A program made the position numbers and the translations under genes. From Thiemannella venezuelensis (GTDB taxonomy: Bacteria > Actinomycetota > Actinomycetes > Streptosporangiales > Streptosporangiaceae), in assembly GCF_014203605.1 (NCBI RefSeq), contig NZ_JACHJJ010000003.1, positions 124,001 through 188,000 on the forward strand: DNA of 64,000 bases, given 5' to 3'. The stretch's first letter is position 1. Each line of letters begins with the position of its first letter. Shown here piece after piece: positions 16,710 to 25,280 of this stretch. The notes beneath the pieces were generated by a model. The model saw only the letters and a program-made list of their open reading frames with translations, was not told the origin of the DNA and made no database searches.

Positions 16710-17825
16710 CTACTCCCCGGTCAGGCGGCCCAGCCGTTCCATGGCCTCGACGTACTGCTCGACCATGCCGAACACCACGTCCCTGGCCGGCTTGACCTGG
16801 TTCATGGCCCCGATGATCTGACCGGCCGGGAAGGTGGCCAGCTCGGCGGCGTCGGAGCGGCCGATCCTGCGCAGCGCGTCCGAGACCAGCATGAACTGCA
16901 GCGGCATCGGCAGCGTGCCCGGCGACTCGGCCGCCTCCCAGGCGTCGGTCCACTCGTTCTTCAGCAGCCGGGCGGGCTTGCCGGTCCAGGAGCGGGAGCG
17001 GACGGTGTCGCGGGAGGTGGCCTCCAGGATGCGCCGCCTGGCCATCTCGGGGGTGTCCGCCTCCTCCACGGTCAGCCAGATCGACCCGGTCCACACGCCC
17101 TCGGCGCCCAGTGCCATGCCCGCCGCCATCTGGCGGCCGTCGCCGATGCCCCCGGCGGCCAGCACGGGCACGTCCACGGCGTCCACGACCTGCGGGATGA
17201 GCACCATCGTGGAGATCTCGCCGGTGTGCCCGCCCGCCTCGGTGCCCTGCGCGACGACGATGTCCACGCCGACCTCGACCTGCTTGACCGCGTGCCGGGG
17301 GGTGGAGGCCAGCGCCGCGACCTTGACCCCGCGCGCGTGGGCGAGCTCGACCACGTCGGCGGGGGGCGGGCCGAGGGCGTTGGCGAGCAGCGCGATCGGG
17401 TGCTTCAGCGCCACCTCGACCTGCGGCCGGGCGGTGGCGTCGGTCCAGCCGAGCAGCACCTTGCCCGCGTCGGCCTCGTCCGACAGCGGCGGGACCCCGT
17501 GCGAGGCCAGCAGCTCGTCGACGAACTTCCGGTGCCCCTCGGGGATCATCCCCGCCAGGCGTCCCACCAGGTCCTCGGGGGAGTCGACGCCGAGGTCGGC
17601 TCCCGCGTAGGAGGCGGGCATGACCACGTCGACGCCGTACGGCCTGCCGTCGACGTGGTCGTCGATCCACTTGAGCTCCATCTCGAGCTCTTCCGGGGTG
17701 AAGTAGAGGGCGCCGAGCACGCCCATCCCGCCGGCGCGGCTGACCGCGGCGACGACGTCCCGGCAGTGGCTGAACGCGAAGATCGGAAATTCGATTCCGA
17801 GCATGTCCGTGACACGTGTCCGCAT
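16710..17825 (-). CDS. Nitronate monooxygenase family flavoprotein (2-nitropropane dioxygenase-like)
   Basis: 371 residues from the ATG at 17825 (MRTRVTDMLGIEFPIFAF); an upstream ATG would add 12 residues of no family character. TIM-barrel FMN enzyme: GGMGVLGALYFTP near the N-terminus, VVAQGTEAGGHTGEIS (substrate/flavin loop), PVLAAGGIGDGRQMAAGMAL and GAEGVWTGS (phosphate-binding). It oxidises nitronates or acts as a related FMN oxidoreductase. M. tuberculosis Rv3553, in the KstR cholesterol regulon, is a family member; a KstR-like box at 17857-17870, 32 bases upstream, makes a steroid/lipid role plausible. The specific substrate cannot be read from the sequence. Confidence 0.87.
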   Translation of the reverse strand: MRTRVTDMLGIEFPIFAFSHCRDVVAAVSRAGGMGVLGALYFTPEELEMELKWIDDHVDGRPYGVDVVMPASYAGADLGVDSPEDLVGRLAGMIPEGHRKFVDELLASHGVPPLSDEADAGKVLLGWTDATARPQVEVALKHPIALLANALGPPPADVVELAHARGVKVAALASTPRHAVKQVEVGVDIVVAQGTEAGGHTGEISTMVLIPQVVDAVDVPVLAAGGIGDGRQMAAGMALGAEGVWTGSIWLTVEEADTPEMARRRILEATSRDTVRSRSWTGKPARLLKNEWTDAWEAAESPGTLPMPLQFMLVSDALRRIGRSDAAELATFPAGQIIGAMNQVKPARDVVFGMVEQYVEAMERLGRLTGE

Positions 17826-17856
17826 GCATTCACCGTACGGCGCACAACAGCAAAAC

Positions 17857-17879
17857 TGCAACGCGTTCTAGTCTAGAAC
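17857..17879. promoter_or_regulatory. KstR-like operator and overlapping palindrome
   Basis: TGCAACGCGTTCTA at 17857-17870 fits the KstR consensus TNNAACNNGTTNNA at all eight fixed positions. It overlaps a perfect 15-bp palindrome GTTCTAG-T-CTAGAAC at 17865-17879. Both lie just upstream of the flavoprotein start at 17825. KstR represses steroid catabolism genes in mycobacteria; that this host has the regulator is inference. Confidence 0.6.
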
Positions 17880-17920
17880 ATTTCGTCGGTACTCACGGGT
17901 AACAACAACGAGAACGCGTT

Positions 17921-18667
17921 TCATCGAGGCATCCGGCGCCAGACCGCCCTGGGCAGTACGCGCATCACCGCGAACATCGCCCGCAGCAGGCCGGGGACCC
18001 ACACGATCTCCGCGCCCGACCGCAGCCCGTCGATCACCGCGTCGGCGACCTGACCCGGGGTCGAGGACAGCGGGGCGGGGGACATGCCCTCGGTCATCCG
18101 CCCGATCACGAAGCCGGGCCGCACCACCATCACGTGCGCCCCCGACCCGTGCAGCGCGTCGCCGAGCCCCTGCGCGAAGCCGTCCAGGCCCGCCTTGGCC
18201 GAGCCGTACACGAAGTTCGCCCTGCGCACCCGGATCCCGGCCACCGAGGAGAGCACCACGAGCGTCCCGTGCCCCTGCTCGCGCAGCCGCCGGGCGGCGT
18301 GCAGCCCGACGGACACGTGCCCGCCGTAGTTGACGGCGACCGCCCCGGCGGCGGCCACCGGGTCGGCGTCGTAGGCCGCCTGGCTGCCCAGCACCCCGAA
18401 GGCGGGGATCACCACGTCGAGGTCGCCGACCAGCTTCACCGCGGCCTCGATCACCTCGCCGTGCGTCTCCGGGCGGGCCGCGTCGAAGTCCAGCAGGTGG
18501 ACCTCGGCGGCCCCGATCACCGGCGGGACGCCGCCGGCGGCGTCCCGGGCGGCGAGCACCACGCGGCGGACGCCGTCGCGGACCAGCCGCTCGACGATCG
18601 CCAGCCCGATCTCGCTCCGCCCGCCGAGCAGCAGCACGGTGTCCACCGAGCCCAGGGCGTTCCTCAC
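17921..18667 (-). CDS. dprE2: Decaprenylphosphoryl-2-keto-erythro-pentose reductase (DprE2)
   Basis: 248-residue short-chain dehydrogenase. It reduces the 2-keto sugar lipid made by DprE1 to decaprenylphosphoryl-D-arabinose, the donor for arabinofuranosyl transfer at the outer face of the membrane. The Rossmann motif is LLLGGRSEIGLA (about 12-23). The catalytic Ser lies in VVLSSVAG and the YxxxK pair in FVYGSAKAGLDGF. The C-terminal LLRAMFAVMRVLPRAVWRRM is hydrophobic/basic, as in DprE2, and probably touches the membrane. It is the last gene of the run DUF3068 > ubiA > dprE1 > dprE2, which supports the assignment over a generic SDR. Confidence 0.87.
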   Translation of the reverse strand: MRNALGSVDTVLLLGGRSEIGLAIVERLVRDGVRRVVLAARDAAGGVPPVIGAAEVHLLDFDAARPETHGEVIEAAVKLVGDLDVVIPAFGVLGSQAAYDADPVAAAGAVAVNYGGHVSVGLHAARRLREQGHGTLVVLSSVAGIRVRRANFVYGSAKAGLDGFAQGLGDALHGSGAHVMVVRPGFVIGRMTEGMSPAPLSSTPGQVADAVIDGLRSGAEIVWVPGLLRAMFAVMRVLPRAVWRRMPR

Positions 18668-18744
18668 AATCTCAGATCCCCTCGAAGAGTCGACGTCCGC
18701 GGAGGCCCGCCGGCCCCCGGCGCTTCACAGCCGCCCGCGTCCGC

Positions 18745-20070
18745 TCACAGCCGCAGCCTTCTCGCCAGGTCGGTGCGGAACACCCCGCCGGGGTCCGCCC
18801 CGTCGCGGACCTTACGCCACTCCGCCAGCCTCGGGTACATCGCGGCCATCGTCTCGGCGGACATCCGCGAGTCCTTGGCCAGGTAGACCCGCCCGCCGGC
18901 CTCGGCCACCCGCTCGTCGAAGGCGCGCAGCAGCCCGGCCAGGCCGCGCTGCCCCGCCGGGATGTCCAGGGCCAGCGTCCAGCCGGGCAGCGGGAACGAG
19001 AGCATCCCCGGTGTGCCCGGGCCGAACCGCTTGAGCACGGTGAGGAAGGAGACCACGCCCTCGGCCGAGAGCCGGGACACGATCCGCCGCAGCGTCGCCT
19101 CCTGGCCGAAGGGGACCACGAACTGGTACTGGACGAAGCCGCGCGGGCCGTACACGCGGTTCCAGCCGTCGACGAAGTCCAGCGGGTGGAAGAACGGCGC
19201 CAGGCCCTGCACGAGGCTCCCGGGCCGCGACTTGAGGTACCAGGCCTCGTTGAACGCCCGGACGGTCACCGGGTTGAGCAGGCCGTCCGGCGCCCAGCGC
19301 GGCGCGGCGAGCAGGGACCTCGGGGAGAACGCCAGCGGGTCCGCGCCGCGCGGCAGGTCCTCGCGCGCGGCGTGGTCGCCCCGGGTGAGCACGCTGCGGC
19401 CCATCCGGCCGCCCCGCGCCAGCAGGTCGATCCAGGCGACCGTGTAGCGGTAGCGGTCGTCGGTGGCGGTCATCGTCTCCAGCGTGTGGTCCAGGTCGCG
19501 GGTGCGCTCGACGTCCACCCGGATCCGGGAGGTCTCGATCGGGACGCACCGGAACACCGCCTCGGTGATGATCCCGGTCAGGCCCATGCCGCCGACCGTG
19601 GCCCAGAACAGCTCGTCGCCCGGGGTCAGCGTCCGGGACTCGCCGTCCGCCGTGACCAGGGTCAGCGAGCGCAGGTGCGCGCCGAAGGAGGAGTCGACGT
19701 GGTGGTTCTTGCCGTGCACGTCGGCCGCGACGGCCCCGCCCACGGTCACGTGCCGGGTGCCCGGCGTGACGGGGACGAACCAGCCCCGCGGCACCAGCGC
19801 GGCCATCAGGTCGTGCAGGCTCACTCCGGCGGCGGCGGTGACCAGGCCGGTCGTCTCGTCCAGGGACCAGGAGGTCAGCCCGGTGCAGTCGACGACCAGC
19901 CCGCCGGCGTTCTGCGCGGCGTCGCCGTAGGAGCGGCCGAGGCCCCGCGCCGCGACGCCGCGCTCCGGCGCCCGGCGCAGCAGCTCGGCGACCTGCTCGG
20001 CCGAGCCGGGCCTGGCCAGGCGGGCGGGGGTCGGCGCGGTACGGCCCCAGCCGGTCAGGAAGGAGGTCAT
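18745..20070 (-). CDS. dprE1: Decaprenylphosphoryl-beta-D-ribose 2'-oxidase (DprE1), Ala at the Cys387 site
   Basis: 441-residue FAD oxidoreductase. It oxidises decaprenylphosphoryl-ribose to the 2-keto intermediate reduced by DprE2. The FAD-binding part has ARGLGRSYGDAAQN (41-54) and VHGKNHHVDSSFG (118-130), as in the mycobacterial enzyme. The substrate domain has VQYQFVVP, SFLTVLKRFGPG, LSFPLPGWTLALD and YLAKDSR (K399 equals Lys418). At the position of the mycobacterial Cys387 (PGWNICVD) this protein has Ala367 (PGWTLALD), so covalent benzothiazinones could not attack it. Located 22 bases after ubiA and 77 bases before dprE2. Length is close to the family norm of about 460. Confidence 0.92.
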   Translation of the reverse strand: MTSFLTGWGRTAPTPARLARPGSAEQVAELLRRAPERGVAARGLGRSYGDAAQNAGGLVVDCTGLTSWSLDETTGLVTAAAGVSLHDLMAALVPRGWFVPVTPGTRHVTVGGAVAADVHGKNHHVDSSFGAHLRSLTLVTADGESRTLTPGDELFWATVGGMGLTGIITEAVFRCVPIETSRIRVDVERTRDLDHTLETMTATDDRYRYTVAWIDLLARGGRMGRSVLTRGDHAAREDLPRGADPLAFSPRSLLAAPRWAPDGLLNPVTVRAFNEAWYLKSRPGSLVQGLAPFFHPLDFVDGWNRVYGPRGFVQYQFVVPFGQEATLRRIVSRLSAEGVVSFLTVLKRFGPGTPGMLSFPLPGWTLALDIPAGQRGLAGLLRAFDERVAEAGGRVYLAKDSRMSAETMAAMYPRLAEWRKVRDGADPGGVFRTDLARRLRL

Positions 20071-20092
20071 GGCGACGAGGGTACGGCAGCGG

Positions 20093-21019
20093 TCACGTCA
20101 GGTAGATCCCGGTGACGAGCAGCGCCAGCAGGACCGCGGCGAACAGCTGGGTGGGCCGGTCGCGCAGGGCGAGCTCCTCCGGTTCCTCACCGATCCCCCG
20201 GTCCACCAGCAGGTTGTGCCTCAGCACGATGAGCAGGAACGGGACGATGCTGAGCGCGTAGAACGGCCCGGGATGGTCGTTCAGCGCCCACAGGCAGTAG
20301 GTGACGATCATCGCGCCCGACGCCATCGTGCGGACCTGCGCGAGGTAGGCCGGGCTGTAGGCGGCCAGGATGGCCCGGGTGGAGTTGCCCTGGGCGGCCC
20401 GCAGCTCGGCCTCCCGCTTTCCGGCCACGAGCTGCAGCGAGCCCAGGGAGACCACCACGAGGAACCAGCTGGTCACCGGGACGTCCACGGCCACCGCCCC
20501 GGCGAAGGCGCGGATCACGTGGCATCCCGCCACCGCGACCAGGTCCACCACCGGCTGGTGCTTGAGCCAGAAGGTGTAGGAGAAGGTCAGCGCGAGGTAG
20601 CCGGCGACCACGGCGGGCAGCCGCCAGTCCCCGGGCAGCGCGGCGAGGGCCGGCGCCAGCAGCACCAGCGCGACCCCGATGATCCGGGCCGCCATGACCG
20701 GGACCAGGCCCGCCGCGACCGGCCGGAACCGCTTGCGGGGGTGGCGCCGGTCGGCCTCGACGTCCGAGGCGTCGTTGAGCAGGTAGGTGCCGCTCGCCGC
20801 GAGGCAGAAGGCGGCGAAGGCGAGCAGGGCGCCCCGGACCCCGTCCGCCGTGCCCAGCACGCCGGCCGCCGCCGGGGCCGCGAAGACCAGGGCGTTCTTC
20901 ACCCACTGGCGCGGGCGGCAGGCCCGGACCAGGGCGGGGAGGGAGAATCGCCGCTCCGCGCGTACGGCCGCCGGCGGGTCCGCCGGCGGCCGTACGATCA
21001 CGTTCTCCTCGCCGGTCAC
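20093..21019 (-). CDS. ubiA: Decaprenyl-phosphate phosphoribosyltransferase (UbiA family)
   Basis: 308-residue polytopic membrane prenyltransferase. It joins decaprenyl phosphate to phosphoribosyl pyrophosphate, the first committed step toward decaprenylphosphoryl-arabinose (as Rv3806c). The first Asp-rich motif NDASDVEADRRHPRKRFRP (about 82-100) has the HPxKRxRP tail typical of this branch. The second lies around LKHQPVVDLVAVAGCHVIRA. About eight or nine hydrophobic helices. The GTG start overlaps the stop of the upstream DUF3068 gene (GTGA at 21016-21019), so the two are translationally coupled. dprE1 follows by 22 bases. Together these give a complete supply route except for the phosphatase. 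Confidence 0.9.
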   Translation of the reverse strand: MTGEENVIVRPPADPPAAVRAERRFSLPALVRACRPRQWVKNALVFAAPAAAGVLGTADGVRGALLAFAAFCLAASGTYLLNDASDVEADRRHPRKRFRPVAAGLVPVMAARIIGVALVLLAPALAALPGDWRLPAVVAGYLALTFSYTFWLKHQPVVDLVAVAGCHVIRAFAGAVAVDVPVTSWFLVVVSLGSLQLVAGKREAELRAAQGNSTRAILAAYSPAYLAQVRTMASGAMIVTYCLWALNDHPGPFYALSIVPFLLIVLRHNLLVDRGIGEEPEELALRDRPTQLFAAVLLALLVTGIYLT

Positions 21020-21939
21020 GCCTTGGCGGAGGACCCGCGGGCCACGAAGAACCCGGCGGCCAGCAGGAGGATGCCGAGGATGAGCAGGATCACCGGGATC
21101 GTGGTCTTGATCATGGTGATCTGGCTCTTGCTGTCAGTGGCGTTGCGGACCAGGTCGTTGACCGTCTCGGGGGTCATCTTGGCGGTGGCGATGAGGGCGG
21201 TGACAGGAGTGCCGGTGCCGTCCTGGGTCTTCAGGACCTCGTTGCGCTGCTGCTCCTGGCGGACCGGAGAGCCGGTCGTGGGCTCGATCCAGAACGTGTT
21301 CTTGCCCTCGTAGACGCGGTCCACCTGGACGTCGCCGGTCGTCCCGGTCAGCCCCATGATCGAGGCGGGCACGGTCCGGGTCTCGGTCTTGGTCGGCGGG
21401 ATCGTCTGCTCGAACTTGTAGGCCGGCAGGCCGTTGACCTGCTCCTCGCCGACGAACTTGGCGTCGAAGGCCATGCCCGTGGTGGAGTTGAAGACCTTGT
21501 AGGTCTTCTGCTCGACGTCGAAGGGCCACTTGTAGACCTGGCCCTCAAGCTTGATCGGCTTCTTGTCGATGTTCACCGCGCAGCAGGTGATGCCCTCGCC
21601 GGTGAACTTGTTGAAGGCGCTGCGCCGCTCGGTGATCGAGATGCCCGGGTTGTTGTTCGTGATGTCGTTGGTGACGGTGAACTCGTCCCAGACGACCCGG
21701 TCGCCCTCGGCCTGGCTGACGTCTCCGCGGGTGGTGACCGTGATGCCGAGGTTGCCGGTCATCACCTTGAGGTCCTTGGCGCTGAAGTACTGGGCGCCCT
21801 CGGCCTGCAGCTTGCTGACCCCGTACTGCGCGGCGGGCGCCGCGATGAGGCTGCCACCGATCTGGAACCGCACGAGCGGCGCCAGAACGATGAGGAAGGC
21901 CCCGGCGGCTAAGAGAACAACTCCGACTACTCGGCGCAT
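21016..21939 (-). CDS. DUF3068 (PorA-family, PgfA-like) membrane protein, copy 1
   Basis: 307 residues with one N-terminal helix (5-27) and one C-terminal helix (about 278-302) enclosing a large extracytoplasmic domain, the DUF3068 layout. The conserved ITERRSAFNKFTGEG is followed by a CC pair. A strong AGGAGGATCA ribosome site precedes the ATG. Relatives include Rv0227c/MSMEG_0317 (PgfA) and a corynebacterial protein needed for lipomannan maturation. Here it heads the operon with ubiA, dprE1 and dprE2, tying it to arabinosyl donor metabolism. A second copy lies at 27861-28838 next to aftD. The molecular activity is not established. Confidence 0.87.
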   Translation of the reverse strand: MRRVVGVVLLAAGAFLIVLAPLVRFQIGGSLIAAPAAQYGVSKLQAEGAQYFSAKDLKVMTGNLGITVTTRGDVSQAEGDRVVWDEFTVTNDITNNNPGISITERRSAFNKFTGEGITCCAVNIDKKPIKLEGQVYKWPFDVEQKTYKVFNSTTGMAFDAKFVGEEQVNGLPAYKFEQTIPPTKTETRTVPASIMGLTGTTGDVQVDRVYEGKNTFWIEPTTGSPVRQEQQRNEVLKTQDGTGTPVTALIATAKMTPETVNDLVRNATDSKSQITMIKTTIPVILLILGILLLAAGFFVARGSSAKA

Positions 21940-21997
21940 TGATCCTCCTGAGGAGCTTCCCGCTAAGCAGGTGTCATGGGGGGTGAAATGTACTTAA

Positions 21998-22010
21998 ATC
22001 ACGTTCTACT
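21998..22010. promoter_or_regulatory. Shared 13-bp motif (AGTAGAACGTGAT) upstream of DUF3068 copy 1
   Basis: ATCACGTTCTACT, whose complement AGTAGAACGTGAT recurs at 34605-34617 before the DUF2613 gene. Extended to 21995-22008 it fits seven of the eight fixed KstR-consensus bases. It lies 56-70 bases upstream of the DUF3068 start in a divergent, A+T-richer promoter region. A 13-base match alone is not significant in a window of this size; position is what makes it interesting. Confidence 0.4.
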
Positions 22011-22062
22011 GGCCAGTATGTTAGTGATGCCGATCACCCACGTCACTCAGGGATGCGGAAAA

Positions 22063-23277
22063 GTGACCGAAACAAGTTCTAGGCCGACACCGGTCATCGG
22101 AGAAGAATCTCCGGTGGCCGACGGCCATCTGGACGCCCTCGACGGCGTCCGGGCGGTCGCCTCGTTCCTGGTGCTCGCCTTCCACGTGGCCGCCGAGTCC
22201 GGCGCCATGATGCAGGAGGGGTTCGCCGGGGCGCTGCTCTCCCGCGGGGACGTGGCCGTGCCGATCTTCTTCGCCCTCTCCGGGGTGCTGCTCTACCGCC
22301 CCTTCGCGGCCGCGGCGCTGACCGGGGGGCCGTCCCCCCGGATCCCCGCCTACCTGTGGCGGCGGGCCGTACGCATCCTTCCCGGTTACTGGCTGGTCGT
22401 CGTCGTCGCCATGCTCCTGTGGTCGCGGGACCACATCTCCGACGCCTGGACCTGGCTCACACTCCTGCTCCTGGGCCAGAACTACGCCTTCGACCCCTGG
22501 TGGACCGGCCTGGCCCCGCGGGGGCTGGCCCAGATGTGGAGCCTGGCGGTGGAGGCGGCGTTCTACGTCCTGCTCCCGGTGATCGCCGCCGCCCTGGCGG
22601 CCTTCGCCCGGCGGGCCGGCGACGACGTCGACCGGCGGGCCGTACGGCTCCTGGCGGGGCTGGCTGCGTTCGCGGCGGTCTCGTACGCCTGGACGCTGCT
22701 GATCCACTACCCGCGGCACCAGCCGCTGCTCAGCCTCTGGCCGCCGCGCGCGGCGGGCTACTTCGCCGCCGGAATGGCCCTGGCCGTGGTCATGGCGTGG
22801 GCGCGCGCCCGGCCGGACGGTCCCGCGGGACGCTTCGGCCGCGGGGTCGCCGCCTCCCCCGGCTCCTGGTGGCTCGTGGCCGCCATGGCCTACGCCGTCG
22901 CGGCCTCCCCGGTGACCGGCTCCCGGTTCCTCGGCGTCGACGGCGTCTGGGCGGACCTGTCCGAGCTGGTGCTCTACACCGCGGTGGCCTTCTGCCTGCT
23001 CGCCCCGGCCGCGCTGCTGCCGCCGGGAGACTCCCCCGTCCGGCGGCTGCTGGGCAACCGGGTGATGCGCTTCCTCGGCAAGGTCTCCTACGGCGTGTTC
23101 CTCTGGCAGTTCGTAGCGATCTACGGCTGGTACGGCTTCACCGGCCAGGAGTCGTTCTCCGGCGGCTTCCTCGGCAACCTGGTGCCCATCGCCCTGATCA
23201 CCCTCGCGCTCGCCACCGTGACCTACCTGCTGCTGGAGAACCCCCTCCAGCGGGTGAACTCCTGGGTGCGGCGCTGA
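22063..23277 (+). CDS. Acyltransferase-3 family membrane protein (OafA/Rv0228-like)
   Basis: 404 residues from the GTG at 22063 (MTETSSRPTPV...); a longer frame from 21976 adds residues without family character. About ten transmembrane helices. The N-terminal LDALDGVRAVASFLVLAFHV carries the conserved Arg and catalytic His of the family. Further marks are RRAVRILPGYWLVV and MWSLAVEAAFYVLLP. Such enzymes move acyl groups from a cytoplasmic donor onto extracellular sugars. Divergent from the DUF3068/ubiA/dprE operon and inside a locus that mirrors Rv0224c-Rv0228, so it probably acylates the same envelope glycan. The acceptor is unknown. Confidence 0.87.
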   Translation: MTETSSRPTPVIGEESPVADGHLDALDGVRAVASFLVLAFHVAAESGAMMQEGFAGALLSRGDVAVPIFFALSGVLLYRPFAAAALTGGPSPRIPAYLWRRAVRILPGYWLVVVVAMLLWSRDHISDAWTWLTLLLLGQNYAFDPWWTGLAPRGLAQMWSLAVEAAFYVLLPVIAAALAAFARRAGDDVDRRAVRLLAGLAAFAAVSYAWTLLIHYPRHQPLLSLWPPRAAGYFAAGMALAVVMAWARARPDGPAGRFGRGVAASPGSWWLVAAMAYAVAASPVTGSRFLGVDGVWADLSELVLYTAVAFCLLAPAALLPPGDSPVRRLLGNRVMRFLGKVSYGVFLWQFVAIYGWYGFTGQESFSGGFLGNLVPIALITLALATVTYLLLENPLQRVNSWVRR

Positions 23278-23278
23278 G

Positions 23279-25183
23279 TCAGGAGGGCCGCCACCCCTCG
23301 GGGGCCGCGACCCCCAGCGCCACGCCCGTCAGGCAGACCTGCGCGGCCGGGTCGTCGATGACGATCCGGAGGTCCGGCCCGGTGCCCCGCACCGGGAAGT
23401 GGACCAGGCCGCTCTGCGTCTCCCTCAGGTTGAGCATGATCCTCTCCGCGCCGATCTCGACGGTCGCCGAGACCGCTCGTCCGGCCGTGTAGGACAGCGC
23501 GCCCGCCCCGTCCCGCTTCCCGCCGGAGGCCGCCACGCCGGGCAGGGTGACCACGCCGTTCACCGACGGGATGCAGCGCTCGCCCTGCGGCGCCGGCTGG
23601 AAGAATCCGAAGACGCTCATCCGCACCAGCCGGCCGTCCTCGTTGAAGACCCTGGCTTCGTGGCTGGGCTCGGGGTGGGCCATCCTGATCCGTGTCCCGG
23701 GACGTGCCAGCGGGGCGAGCAGGCGGGTGCTGAGCCGCCGGTCTCCGTTCACCGCCAGCACGATGTCCTCGGGCACCGGGGTCGGGTAGATCACGGCGTC
23801 GTCCGGCACCCGGGCGAGCTCCGCGGCGACCGTGTTCAGGTAGGCGCGGACCCGGTCGCCACTGAGGGTGGCCCGGTAGGCCTCGATCGAGGCCAGTGAC
23901 GCCGCCAGATAGGCTCCGGCGGCCAGCCCGGCAGTAAGGACCAGCGAGGATCTGGGCGGCAGGGGGCGGCGGTAGGGATCCGCCTCCCCCCGCAGCGGCA
24001 TGAGCGCCAGCCCGAGGACGACCGCCAGGACGACCACGGCGTCGGCCACGTAGCGGGTCTCGGCGCCGATCATCGCGGTGAAGCTGCCCCGGGCGATGAC
24101 CGTGGGGACCGCGTCGGCGAAGACCAGGTAGGCGGCCAGGATCGACCACGCCCTCAGCGCCCGGCGCCGGTAGGCGACCGTGGCCGCCACCAGGACCGCC
24201 AGCACCAGCCAGGAGACCGCGACCATGACGTCCGACGGGCCGGACATCCCGCCGGTCGGCGTGACCGGGCTCCAGGTCAGCGGGCCGCCGACCGCCCCGG
24301 TGGGAAAGGTACGGCCCAGCATGAGCCCGACCAGGTCCACCGCCACATCCGGTTTGGGAACCACCGCGCCCTCCCCCGGCGCGGTGTCCCGGCGCGCGAG
24401 GTAGAGCGCCGTGTAGGCGGCCATCAGCGCCAGGTACGCCCCCCAGAGCCGCCGGTTCCGCCCGAGCTCCCCGATCATCGACCGGACCCAGCCGGCCTCC
24501 CGGTCGCCCAGGAAGGCGGTGGTCACCGCGAAGAGCAGGAAGACGACGAAGACGCCCTTGGTGCTGAAGGCCATGCCCGTCACGGACCACGCCATCGCGT
24601 GCCGGCCGTACCGGCTCCCCTCACCGCGCGCGAACCGGATCTGGGCGGTCAACGCCAGCACCATCGCGAGCTGGAGCGGGATCGCGTTGAGCGCGGACGC
24701 CCACCAGCCGAACGGCGGGATCGTCAGCGGGCTGAACAGCAGCACCGCCAGCGGCAGCAGGATCGCCGGGCGGGTGCCGAACAGCAGCCGCAGCAGCCGC
24801 AGCGCCAGAACCCCGAGCAGGGCCTGGGCGAGGAACGTGACGGTCGCCACCAGCAGCCAGTCGTACGGGGCGATGCGGGAGAGCACCCAGGTCAGCGCGA
24901 GCGCGCCGGGCATGAAGTGCCCCTTGTGGATGCGCGTCACGAAATCGAGGGAGAGATCGCTCTCGTAGGCGTTCCCGACGAAGAGCAGGTCGTCCTCGAC
25001 GAAGTAGGAGTCCCGCAGGATCAGCACGCGCAGGACGAGCGAGGCCCCGATCAGCAGTACCGCTCCCCGCACCACCGGCTCCCGGAGACCCGAGGCCCAG
25101 CCGGGCAACGTGATCCGCAGTGTCGGCGGTTCCGAGCGTTCAACCTGTGTGGCCCCCACCTGCGGTCCCCTCTGATCTCCCAT
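23279..25183 (-). CDS. GT-C-like polytopic membrane protein, copy a (Rv0226c-like)
   Basis: 634 residues from the ATG at 25183 (MGDQRGPQVGA). About eleven hydrophobic helices, then a soluble beta-rich C-terminal domain of about 200 residues. The first extracellular loop holds DSYFVEDDLLFVGNAYE; an acidic pair there is where GT-C glycosyltransferases keep the catalytic Asp/Glu. It is clearly paralogous to the protein at 26005-27864 (SYF.EDDL.F, DFLTR.H.GH.MPG, ETRYVADAV/ESRYIADSV, and a C-terminal CxxAVxLGV). By position between the acyltransferase and the methyltransferase it matches Rv0226c. Probably a lipid-linked-sugar-dependent glycosyltransferase, but no activity is known. Confidence 0.75.
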   Translation of the reverse strand: MGDQRGPQVGATQVERSEPPTLRITLPGWASGLREPVVRGAVLLIGASLVLRVLILRDSYFVEDDLLFVGNAYESDLSLDFVTRIHKGHFMPGALALTWVLSRIAPYDWLLVATVTFLAQALLGVLALRLLRLLFGTRPAILLPLAVLLFSPLTIPPFGWWASALNAIPLQLAMVLALTAQIRFARGEGSRYGRHAMAWSVTGMAFSTKGVFVVFLLFAVTTAFLGDREAGWVRSMIGELGRNRRLWGAYLALMAAYTALYLARRDTAPGEGAVVPKPDVAVDLVGLMLGRTFPTGAVGGPLTWSPVTPTGGMSGPSDVMVAVSWLVLAVLVAATVAYRRRALRAWSILAAYLVFADAVPTVIARGSFTAMIGAETRYVADAVVVLAVVLGLALMPLRGEADPYRRPLPPRSSLVLTAGLAAGAYLAASLASIEAYRATLSGDRVRAYLNTVAAELARVPDDAVIYPTPVPEDIVLAVNGDRRLSTRLLAPLARPGTRIRMAHPEPSHEARVFNEDGRLVRMSVFGFFQPAPQGERCIPSVNGVVTLPGVAASGGKRDGAGALSYTAGRAVSATVEIGAERIMLNLRETQSGLVHFPVRGTGPDLRIVIDDPAAQVCLTGVALGVAAPEGWRPS

Positions 25184-25280
25184 GATGCGGCAGATCACCC
25201 TATGAGCCTGGCGAGATCGCCCGCAATACGGTGTTATGCTCCGGCGCACCCGATTCGTTCATCGCGGCGAGGAGCAGCAT

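Noticed and set aside
22068-22081. Second KstR-like box (CGAAACAAGTTCTA) near the acyltransferase start
   Set aside because: It lies within the first codons of the preferred reading frame and one fixed base is wrong; probably coincidental.
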